Shown piece after piece: positions 51,660 to 62,259 of a DNA stretch of 64,000 nucleotides. Source of the DNA: Hydractinia symbiolongicarpus (lineage: Eukaryota > Cnidaria > Hydrozoa > Anthoathecata > Hydractiniidae); the NCBI RefSeq assembly GCF_029227915.1, contig NC_079884.1, positions 5,520,001 through 5,584,000 of the forward strand. Direction: 5' to 3'. The notes under the pieces are model-generated. The model did not search any database and was not told where the DNA came from. It worked only from the letters and a program-made list of their open reading frames with translations. Every line of letters begins with the position of its first letter. The first letter of the stretch is position 1. A program made the position numbers and the translations under genes.

Positions 51660-54600
51660 TTTTCGTTTGCCGGCGATTAAACCTCTTTCATTAAGCGTCT
51701 CATCAAAAATGAAAACATTTTTGAAAACTGCAAGTCTCATGCGTTTTAGTGGTGAAAAGATAATTGAAAAAATCGTTCGGGAAATGAGTTTACTCCCTGG
51801 GTACTTTCTTTGTATACTTTTGACTATACGGGCCGAGTTCAGGATTTACGGGAAGTCGCGGATTTTCGTTTGCCGGCAATTAAACTTTTTTTATTCAGCG
51901 TCTCATCAAAAATGAAAACATTTTTAAAAACTACAAGTCTCATGGGCTTTAGTGGTGAAATAATAATTTAAAAAATCGTTCGGGAAATGAGTTTACACCC
52001 CAGGTACTTTCTTTGTATACTTTTGACTATACGGGCCGAGTCCGGGATTTACGGGAAATCGCAGGTTTTCGTTTGCCGGCTATTAAACTTCTTTTATTCA
52101 GCGTCTCATCAAAAATGAAAACATTTTTGAAAACTACAAGTCTCATGCGTTTTAGTGGTGAAAAAATAAATTAAAAAATCGTTCGGGAAATGAGTTTACT
52201 CCCTGGGTACTATCTTTGTATACTTTTGACTATACGGGCCAAGCCCGGGATTTACGGGAAATCTCGGGTTTTCGTTTGCCGGCGATTAAACCTCTTTCAT
52301 TAAGCGTTTCATCAAAAATGAAAACATTTCTGAAAACTACAAGTCTCATGCGTTTTAGTGGTGAAAAAATGACTTAAAAAATCGTTCCGGAAATGAGTTT
52401 ACTCCCTGGGTACTTTCTTTGTATACTTTTGACTACACGGGCCGAGTCCGGGATTTACGGGAAATCGCGGGTTTTTGTTTGCCGGCGATTAAACAACTTT
52501 CATTAAACGTCTCATCAAAAATGAAAACATTTCTGAAAACTACAAGTCTCATGCGTTTTAGTGGAGAAAATTAATTTAAAAAATCGTTCGGGAAATGAGT
52601 TTACTCCCTGGGTACTTTCTTTGTATACTTTTGACTATACGGGCCGAGTTCGGGATTTACGGGAAGTCGCGGATTTTCGTTTGCCGGCAATTAAACTTCT
52701 TTTATTCAGCGTCTCATCAAAAATGAAAACATTTTTAAAAAATACAAGTCTCATGGGCTTTAGTGGTGAAATAATAACTTAAAAAATCGTTCGGGAAATG
52801 AGTTTACACCCCGGGTACTTTCTTTGTATACTTTTGACTATACGGGCCGAGTCCGGGATTTACGGGAAATCGCAAGTTTTCGTTTGCCGGCTATTAAACT
52901 TCTTTTATTCAGCGTCTCATCAAAAATGAAAACATTTTTGAAAACTACAAGTCTCATGCGTTTTAGTGGTGAAAAAATAAATTAAAAAATCGTTCGGGAA
53001 ATGAGTTTACTCCCTGGGTACTATCTTTGTATACTTTTGACTATACGGGCCAAGCCCGGGATTTACGGGAAATCTCGGGTTTTCGTTTGCCGGCGATTAA
53101 ACCTCTTTCATTAAGCGTCTCATCAAAAATGAAAACATTTTTGAAAACTACAAGTCTCATGCGTTTTAGTGGTGAAAAAATAAATTAAAAAATCGTTCGG
53201 GAAATGAGTTTACTCCCTGGGTACTATCTTTGTATACTTTTGACTATACGGGCCAAGCCCGGGATTTACGGGAAATCTCGGGTTTTCGTTTGCCGGCGAT
53301 TAAACCTCTTTCATTAAGCGTCTCATCAAAAATGAAAACATTTTTGAAAACTACAAGTCTCATGCGTTTTAGTGTTGAAAAAATAAATTAAAAAATCGTT
53401 CCGCAAATGAGTTTACTCACAGGGTACTTTCTTTGTATACATTCGACTATACGGGCCAAGCCCGGGATTTACGGGAAATCGCGGGTTTTCGTTTGCCAGC
53501 GATTAAACCTGTTTCATTAAGCGTCTCATCAAAAATGAAAACATTTTTGAAAACTGCAAGTCTCATGCGTTTTAGTGGTGAAAAGATAATTGAAAAAATC
53601 GTTTCGGAAATGAGTTTACTCACAGGGTACTTTCTTTGTACACATTCGACTATACGGGCCAAGCCTGGGATTTACGGGAAATCGCGGGTTTTTGTTTGCC
53701 GGCGATTAAACAACTTTCATTAAACGTCTCATCAAAAATAAAAACATTTCTGAAAACTACAAGTCTCATGCGTTTTAGTGGAGAAAATTAATTTAAAAAA
53801 TCGTTCGGGAAATGAGTTTACTCCCTGGGTACTTTCTTTGTATACTTTTGACTATACGGGCCGAGTTCGGGATTTACGGGAAGTCGCGGATTTTCGTTTG
53901 CCGGCAATTAAACTTCTTTTATTCAGCGTCTCATCAAAAATGAAAACATTTTTAAAAACTACAAGTCTCATGGGCTTTAGTGGTGAAATAATAATTTAAA
54001 AAATCGTTCGGGAAATGAGTTTACACCCCGGGTACTTTCTTTGTATACTTTTGACTATACGGGTCGAGTCCGGGATTTATGGGAAATCGCAGGTTTTCGT
54101 TTGCCGGCTATTAAACTTCTTTTATTCAGCGTCTCATCAAAAATGAAAACATTTTTGAAAACTACAAGTCTCATGCGTTTTAGTGGTGAAAAAATAAATT
54201 AAAAAATCGTTCGGGAAATGAGTTTACTCCGTGGGTACTTTCTTTGTACACATTCGACTATACGGGCCAAGCCCGGGATTTACGGGAAATCACGGGTTTT
54301 TGTTTGCCGGCGATTAAACAACTTTCATTAAATGTCTCATCAAAAATGAAAACATTTCTGAAAACTACAAGTCTCATGCGTTTTAGTAGAGAAAATTAAT
54401 TTAAAAAATCGTTCGGGAAATGAGTTTACTCCCTGGGTACTTTCTTTGTATACTTTTGACTATACGGGCCGAGTTCGAGATTTACGGGAAGTCGCGGATT
54501 TTCGTTTGCCGGCAATTAAACTTCTTTTATTCAGCGTCTCATCAAAAATGAAAACATTTTTGAAAACTACAAGTCTCATGGGCTTTAGTGGTGAATAATA

Positions 54601-55890
54601 ATTTAAAAAATCGTTCGGGAAATGAGTTTACACCCCGGGTACTTTCTTTGTATACTTTTGACTATACGGGCCGAGTCCGGGATTTACGGGAAATCGCAGG
54701 CTTTCGTTTGCCGGCTATTAAACTTCTTTTATTCAGCGTCTCATCAAAAATGAAAACATTTTTGAAAACTACAAGTCTCATGCGTTTTAGTGGTGAAAAA
54801 ATAAATTAAAAAATCGTTCGGGAAATGAGTTTACTCCCTGGGTACTATCTTTGTATACTTTTGACTATACGGGCCGAGTCCGGGATTTACGGGAAATCGC
54901 GAGTTTTTGTTTGCCGGCGATTAAACAACTTTCATTAAACGTCTCATCAAAAATGAAAACATTTCTGAAAACTACAAGTCTCATGCGTTTTAGTGGAGAA
55001 AATTAATTTAAAAAATCGTTCGGGAAATGAGTTTACTCCCTGGGTACTTTCTTTGTATACTTTTGACTATACGGGCCGAGTTCGGGATTTACGGGAAGTC
55101 GCGGATTTTCGTTTGCCGGCAATTAAACTTCTTTTATTCAGCGTCTCATCAAAAATGAAAACATTTTTAAAAACTACAAGTCTCATGGGCTTTAGTGGTG
55201 AATAATAATTTAAAAAATCGTTCGGGAAATGAGTTTACACCCCGGGTACTATCTTTGTATACTTTTGACTATACGGGCCGAGTCCGGGATTTACGGGAAA
55301 TCGCGGGTTTTTGTTTGCCGGCGATTAAACAACTTTCATTAAACGTCTCATCAAAAATGAAAACATTTCTGAAAACTACAAGTCTCATGCGTTTTAGTGG
55401 AGAAAATTAATTTAAAAAATCGTTCGGGAAATGAGTTTACTCCCTGGGTACTTTCTTTGTATACTTTTGACTATACGGGCCGAGTTCGGGATTTACGGGA
55501 AGTCGCGGATTTTCGTTTGCCGGCAATTAAACTTCTTTTATTCAGCGTCTCATCAAAAATGAAAACATTTTTCAAAACTAAAAGTCTCATGGGCTTTAGT
55601 GGTGAAATAATAATTTAAAAAATCGTTCGGGAAATGAGTTTACAGCCCGGGTACTTTCTTTGTATACTTTTGACTATACGGGCCGAGTCCGGGATTTACG
55701 GGAAATCGCAGGTTTTCGTTTGCCGGCTATTAAACTTCTTTTATTCAGCGTCTCATCAAAAATGAAAACATTTTTGAAAACTACAAGTCTCATGCGTTTT
55801 AGTGGTGAAAAAATAAATTAAAAAATCGTTCGGGAAATGAGTTTACTCCCTGGGTACTATCTTTGTATACTTTTGACTATACGGGCCAAG

Positions 55891-55915
55891 CCCGAGATTT
55901 ACGGGAAATCTCGGG
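55891..55915. repeat. Perfect hairpin, instance 7
   Basis: Super-HOR copy 3 counterpart of instances 1 and 4. Confidence 0.85.
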
Positions 55916-56845
55916 TTTTCGTTTGCCGGCGATTAAACCTCTTTCATTAAGCGTCTCATCAAAAATGAAAACATTTTTGAAAACTGCAAGTCTCATGCGT
56001 TTTAGTGGTGAAAAGATAATTGAAAAAATCGTTCGGGAAATGAGTTTACTCCCTGGGTACTTTCTTTGTATACTTTTGACTATACGGGCCGAGTTCAGGA
56101 TTTACGGGAAGTCGCGGATTTTCGTTTGCCGGCAATTAAACTTTTTTTATTCAGCGTCTCATCAAAAATGAAAACATTTTTAAAAACTACAAGTCTCATG
56201 GGCTTTAGTGGTGAAATAATAATTTAAAAAATCGTTCGGGAAATGAGTTTACACCCCAGGTACTTTCTTTGTATACTTTTGACTATACGGGCCGAGTCCG
56301 GGATTTACGGGAAATCGCAGGTTTTCGTTTGCCGGCTATTAAACTTCTTTTATTCAGCGTCTCATCAAAAATGAAAACATTTTTGAAAACTACAAGTCTC
56401 ATGCGTTTTAGTGGTGAAAAAATAAATTAAAAAATCGTTCGGGAAATGAGTTTACTCCCTGGGTACTATCTTTGTATACTTTTGACTATACGGGCCAAGC
56501 CCGGGATTTACGGGAAATCTCGGGTTTTCGTTTGCCGGCGATTAAACCTCTTTCATTAAGCGTTTCATCAAAAATGAAAACATTTCTGAAAACTACAAGT
56601 CTCATGCGTTTTAGTGGTGAAAAAATGACTTAAAAAATCGTTCGGGAAATGAGTTTACTCCCTGGGTACTTTCTTTGTATACTTTTGACTACACGGGCCG
56701 AGTTCGGGATTTACGGGAAATCGCGGGTTTTTGTTTGCCGGCGATTAAACAACTTTCATTAAACGTCTCATCAAAAATGAAAACATTTCTGAAAACTACA
56801 AGTCTCATGCGTTTTAGTGGAGAAAATTAATTTAAAAAATCGTTT

Positions 56846-57048
56846 GGGAAATGAGTTTACTCCCTGGGTACTTTCTTTGTATACTTTTGACTATACGGGC
56901 CGAGTTCGGGATTTACGGGAAGTCGCGGATTTTCGTTTGCCGGCAATTAAACTTCTTTTATTCAGCGTCTCATCAAAAATGAACACATTTTTAAAAAATA
57001 CAAGTCTCATGGGCTTTAGTGGTGAAAAAATAAATTAAAAAATCGTTC
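56846..57048 (+). repeat. Chimeric P/Q monomer: one-monomer deletion in copy 3
   Basis: The monomer begins as P (GAGTTCGGG, GCCGGCAATTAAAC, CATGGGCTTTAGTGGTGA) but ends with the Q tail AAAAATAAATTAAAAAATCG and is followed directly by R. In copy 2 a complete Q monomer stands between P and R at about 45.9-46.1 kb. One period was lost with phase kept. A private base, ATGAACACATTTTT near 56980, also marks this copy. Confidence 0.8.
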
Positions 57049-57854
57049 GGGAAATGAGTTTACTCCCTGAGTACTATCTTTGTATACTTTTGACTATACG
57101 GGCCAAGCCCGGGATTTACGGGAAATCTCGGGTTTTCGTTTGCCGGCGATTAAACCTCTTTCATTAAGCGTCTCATCAAAAATGAAAACATTTTTGAAAA
57201 CTACAAGTCTCATGCGTTTTAGTGGTGAAAAAATAAATTAAAAAATCGTTCGGGAAATGAGTTTACTCCCTGGGTACTATCTTTGTATACTTTTGACTAT
57301 ACGGGCCAAGCCCGGGATTTACGGGAAATCTCGGGTTTTCGTTTGCCGGCGATTAAACCTCTTTCATTAAGCGTCTCATCAAAAATGAAAACATTTTTGA
57401 AAACTACAAGTCTCATGCGTTTTAGTGTTGAAAAAATAAATTAAAAAATCGTTCCGCAAATGAGTTTACTCACAGGGTACTTTCTTTGTATACATTCGAC
57501 TATACGGGCCAAGCCCGGGATTTACGGGAAATCGCGGGTTTTCGTTTGCCAGCGATTAAACCTGTTTCATTAAGCGTCTCATCAAAAATGAAAACATTTT
57601 TGAAAACTGCAAGTCTCATGCGTTTTAGTGGTGAAAAGATAATTGAAAAAATCGTTTCGGAAATGAGTTTACTCACAGGGTACTTTCTTTGTACACATTC
57701 GACTATACGGGCCAAGCCTGGGATTTACGGGAAATCGCGGGTTTTTGTTTGCCGGCGATTAAACAACTTTCATTAAACGTCTCATCAAAAATAAAAACAT
57801 TTCTGAAAACTACAAGTCTCATGCGTTTTAGTGGAGAAAATTAATTTAAAAAAT

Positions 57855-60800
57855 CGTTCGGGAAATGAGTTTACTCCCTGGGTACTTTCTTTGTATACTT
57901 TTGACTATACGGGCCGAGTTCGGGATTTACGGGAAGTCGCGGATTTTCGTTTGCCGGCAATTAAACTTCTTTTATTCAGCGTCTCATCAAAAATGAAAAC
58001 ATTTTTAAAAACTACAAGTCTCATGGGCTTTAGTGGTGAAATAATAATTTAAAAAATCGTTCGGGAAATGAGTTTACACCCCGGGTACTTTCTTTGTATA
58101 CTTTTGACTATACGGGCCGAGTCCGGGATTTATGGGAAATCGCAGGTTTTCGTTTGCCGGCTATTAAACTTCTTTTATTCAGCATCTCATCAAAAATGAA
58201 AACATTTTTGAAAACTACAAGTCTCATGCGTTTTAGTGGTGAAAAAATAAATTAAAAAATCGTTCGGGAAATGAGTTTACTCCGTGGGTACTATCTTTGT
58301 ATACTTTTGACTATACGGGCCAAGCCCGGGATTTACGGGAAATCTCGGGTTTTCGTTTGCCGGCGATTAAACCTCTTTCATTAAGCGTCTCATCAAAAAT
58401 GAAAACATTTCTGAAAACTACAAGTCTCATGCGTTTTAGTGGTGAAAAAATAACTTAAAAAATCGTTCCGGAAATGAGTTTACTCCCTGGGTACTTTCTT
58501 TGTATACTTTTGACTATACGGGCCGAGTCCGGGATTTACGGGAAATCGCGGGTTTTTGTTTGCCGGCGATTAAACAACTTTCATTAAACGTCTCATCAAA
58601 AATGAAAACATTTCTGAAAACTACAAGTCTCATGCGTTTTAGTGGAGAAAATTAATTTAAAAAATCGTTCGGGAAATGAGTTTACTCCCTGTGTACTTTC
58701 TTTGTATACTTTTGACTATACGGGCCGAGTTCGGGATTTACGGGAAGTCGCAGATTTTCGTTTGCCGGCAATTAAACTTCTTTTATTCAGCGTCTCATCA
58801 AAAATGAAAACATTTTTAAAAACTACAAGTCTCATGGGCTTTAGTGGTGAAATAATAATTTAAAAAATCGTTCGGGAAATGAGTTTACACCCCGGGTACT
58901 TTCTTTGTATACTTTTGACTATACGGGCCGAGTCCGGGATTTACGGGAAATCGCAGGTTTTCGTTTGCCGGCTATTAAACTTCTTTTATTCAGCGTCTCA
59001 TCAAAAATGAAAACATTTTTGAAAACTACAAGTCTCATGCGTTTTAGTGGTGAAAAAATAAATTAAAAAATCGTTCGGGAAATGAGCTTACTCCCTGGGT
59101 ACTATCTTTGTATACTTTTGACTATACGGGCCAAGCCCGGGATTTACGGGAAATCTCGGGTTTTCGTTTGCCGGCGATTAAGCCTCTTTCATTAAGCGTC
59201 TCATCAAAAATGAAAACATTTTTAAAAACTACAAGTCTCATGGGCTTTAGTGGTGAAATAATAATTTAAAAAATCGTTCGGGAAATGAGTTTACACCCCG
59301 GGTACTTTCTTTGTATACTTTTGACTATACGGGCCGAGTCTGGGATTTACGGGAAATCGCAGGTTTTCGTTTGCCGGCTATTAAACTTCTTTTATTCAGC
59401 GTCTCATCAAAAATGAGAACATTTTTGAAAACTACAAGTCTCATGCGTTTTAGTGGTGAAAAAATAAATTAAAAAATCGTTCGGGAAATGAGTTTACTCC
59501 CTGGGTACTATCTTTGTATACTTTTGACTATACGGGCCAAGCCCGGGATTTACGGGAAATCTCGTGTTTTCGTTTGCCGGCGATTAAACCTCTTTCATTA
59601 AGCGTCTCATCAAAAATGAAAACATTTTTAAAAACTAAAAGTCTCATGGGCTTTAGTGGTGAAATAATAATTTAAAAAATCGTTCGGGAAATGAGTTTAC
59701 AGCACGGGTACTTTCTTTGTATACTTTTGACTATACGGGCCGAGTCCGGGATTTACGGGAAATCGCAGGTTTTCGTTTGCCGGCTATTAAACTTCTTTTA
59801 TTCAGCGTCTCATCAAAAATGAAAACATTTTTGAAAACTACAAGTCTCATGCGTTTTAGTGGTAAAAAAATAAATTAAAAAATCGTTCGGGAAATGAGTT
59901 TACTCCCTGGGTACTATCTTTGTATACTTTTGACTATACGGGCCAAGCCCGAGATTTACGGGAAATCTCGGGTTTTCGTTTGCCGGCGATTAAACCTCTT
60001 TCATTAAGCGTCTCATCAAAAATGAAAACATTTTTGAAAACTGCAAGTCTCATGCGTTTTAGTGGTGAAAAGATAATTGAAAAAATCGTTCGGGAAATGA
60101 GTTTACTCCCTGGGTACTTTCTTTGTATACTTTTGACTATACGGGCCGAGTTCGGGATTTACGGGAAGTCGCGGATTTTCGTTTGCCGGCAATTAAACTT
60201 CTTTTATTCAGCGTCTCATCAAAAATGAAAACATTTTTAAAAACTACAAGTCTCATGGGCTTTAGTGGTGAAATAATAATTTAAAAAATCGTTCGGGAAA
60301 TGAGTTTACACCCCGGGTACTTTCTTTGTATACTTTTGACTGTACGGGCCGAGTCCGGGATTTATGGGAAATCGCAGGTTTTCGTTTGCCGGCTATTAAA
60401 CTTCTTTTATTCAGCATCTCATCAAAAATGAAAACATTTTTGAAAACTACAAGTCTCATGCGTTTTAGTGGTGAAAAAATAAATTAAAAAATCGTTCGGG
60501 AAATGAGTTTACTCCGTGGGTACTATCTTTGTATACTTTTGACTATACGGGCCAAGCCCGGGATTTACGGGAAATCTCGGGTTTTCGTTTGCCGGCGATT
60601 AAACCTCTTTCATTAAGCGTCTCATCAAAAATTAAAACATTTCTGAAAACTACAAGTCTCATGCGTTTTAGTGGTGAAAAAATAACTTAAAAAATCGTTC
60701 CGGAAATGAGTTTACTCCCTGGGTACTTTCTTTGTATACTTTTGACTATACGGGCCGAGTCCGGGATTTACGGGAAATCGCGGGTTTTTGTTTGCCGGCG

Positions 60801-61455
60801 ATTAAACAACTTTCATTAAACGTCTCATCAAAAATGAAATCATTTCTGAAAACTACAAGTCTCATGCGTTTTAGTGGAGAAAATTAATTTAAAAAATCGT
60901 TCGGGAAATGAGTTTACTCCCTGTGTACTTTCTTTGTATACTTTTGACTATACGGGCCGAGTTCGGGATTTACGGGAAGTCGCAGATTTTCGTTTGCCGG
61001 CAATTAAACTTCTTTTATTCAGCGTCTCATCAAAAATGAAAACATTTTTAAAAACTACAAGTCTCATGGGCTTTAGTGGTGAAATAATAATTTAAAAAAT
61101 CGTTCGGGAAATGAGTTTACACCCCGGGTACTTTCTTTGTATACTTTTGACTATACGGGCCGAGTCCGGGATTTACGGGAAATCGCAGGTTTTCGTTTGC
61201 CGGCTATTAAACTTCTTTTATTCAGCGTCTCATCAAAAATGAAAACATTTTTGAAAACTACAAGTCTCATGCGTTTTAGTGGTGAAAAAATAAATTAAAA
61301 AATCGTTCGGGAAATGAGTTTACTCCCTGGGTACTATCTTTGTATACTTTTGACTATACGGGCCAAGCCCGGGATTTACGGGAAATCTCGGGTTTTCGTT
61401 TGCCGGCGATTAAGCCTCTTTCATTAAGCGTCTCATCAAAAATGAAAACATTTTT
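57855..61455 (+). repeat. 11-monomer repeat (2,232 bp), about 1.6 copies
   Basis: The segment from about 57855 recurs at about 60087 with an offset of 2,232 bp and matches until about 61455. Diagnostic shared variants are TTCAGCATCTCATC (58179 and 60411), the CTCCCTGTGTACTTTC head (near 58685 and 60917), GTCGCAGATTTTCG and GCGATTAAGCCTCTTTC (59174 and 61406). This block overlaps the right end of super-HOR copy 3, so it is a separate, later or independent rearrangement. Confidence 0.85.
59948..59972. repeat. Perfect hairpin, instance 8
   Basis: Lies between super-HOR copies 3 and 4, in a monomer whose preceding tail is GGTAAAAAAATAAATT. It is followed by the same GAAAAGATAATTG monomer tail as the other instances. 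Confidence 0.85.
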
Positions 61456-61510
61456 GAAAACTGCAAGTCTCATGCGTTTTAGTGGTGAAAAGATAATTGA
61501 AAAAATCGTT

Positions 61511-61712
61511 CGGAAATGAGTTTACTCAAATGGTACTTTCTTTGTACACATTCGACTATACGGGCCAAGCCCGGGATTTACGGGAAATCGCGGGTTTTTG
61601 TTTGCCGGCGATTAAACAACTTTCATTAAACGTCTCATCAAAAATGAAAACATTTCTAAAAACTACAAGTCTCATGCGTTTTAGTGGAGAAAATTAATTT
61701 AAAAAATCGTTC
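61511..61712 (+). repeat. Singular mosaic monomer
   Basis: The head reads GTTCGGAAATGAG, one G fewer than usual, followed by CTCAAATGGTAC, a box I find nowhere else in the window. The remainder is U type (TTTGTACACATTCGAC, AACAACTTTCATTAAACG, GTGGAGAAAATTAATTT), while the preceding joint is GAAAAGATAATTGAAAAAATCG. It sits at the right end of the 11-monomer repeat and probably marks an exchange junction followed by private mutations. Confidence 0.75.
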
Positions 61713-62259
61713 GGGAAATGAGTTTACTCCCTGGGTACTTTCTTTGTATACTTTTGACTATACGGGCCGAGTTCGGGATTTACGGGAAGTCGCGGATTTT
61801 CGTTTGCCGGCAATTAAACTTCTTTTATTCAGCGTCTCATCAAAAATGAAAACATTTTTAAAAACTACAAGTCTCATGGGCTTTAGTGGTGAAATAATAA
61901 TTTAAAAAATCGTTCGGGAAATGAGTTTACACCCCGGGTACTTTCTTTGTATACTTTTGACTATACGGGCCGAGTCCGGGATTTACGGGAAATCGCAGGT
62001 TTTCGTTTGCCGGCTATTAAACTTCTTTTATTCAGCGTCTCATCAAAAATGAGAACATTTTTGAAAACTACAAGTCTCATGCGTTTTAGTGGTGAAAAAA
62101 TAAATTAAAAAATCGTTCGGGAAATGAGTTTACTCCCTGGGTACTATCTTTGTATACTTTTGACTATACGGGCCAAGCCCGGGATTTACGGGAAATCTCG
62201 TGTTTTCGTTTGCCGGCGATTAAACCTCTTTCATTAAGCGTCTCATCAAAAATGAAAAC

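Larger units (their letters stand above)
48674..52359 (+). repeat. Nested 9-monomer tandem duplication (1,825 bp x 2) in copy 2
   Basis: Counterpart of the pair at 37522-41207, shifted by 11,152 bp. Unit-specific differences, such as GCAGATTTTCG in the first unit only and GAGTTTGGG in the second only, are preserved. Copy 2 was therefore made by copying the finished pair, not by independent duplication. A private change is AAAATCAATTAAAAAATCG near 50340. Confidence 0.9.
43019..54231 (+). repeat. Super-HOR copy 2 (about 11.2 kb, 55 monomers)
   Basis: The most complete copy; it retains the separate T and U monomers near 46.5-46.85 kb that are fused in copy 1. It contains the nested 9-monomer duplication and two of the perfect hairpins. 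It joins copy 1 within a monomer tail near 43019-43035, where the Q-type tail switches to GAAAAGGTAATTG. Its right edge near 54231-54245 lies in a different place in the monomer, between CTCCGTGGGTAC and TTTCTTTGTACAC. The two junctions therefore came from separate exchange events. Confidence 0.9.
54232..58390 (+). repeat. Super-HOR copy 3 (partial, about 4.2 kb)
   Basis: Matches copy 2 at an offset of 11,152 bp up to the monomer at 56846 and at 10,949 bp afterwards, because one monomer is missing here too (see 56846-57048). The shared AAATGTCTCATC variant in the first monomer (near 54330, 43178 and 32229) anchors the start. Homology ends near 58390, where the tail switches from TTTTTGAAAAC to TTTCTGAAAAC with GAAAAAATAACTT. 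The nested 9-monomer duplication is not reached. Confidence 0.85.

Noticed and set aside
32070-58390. Assembly artefact duplicating an 11 kb contig segment
   Set aside because: Copies carry different one-monomer deletions, different junctions and private single-base changes, so they are not exact duplicates. Long-read coverage would still be the decisive test.
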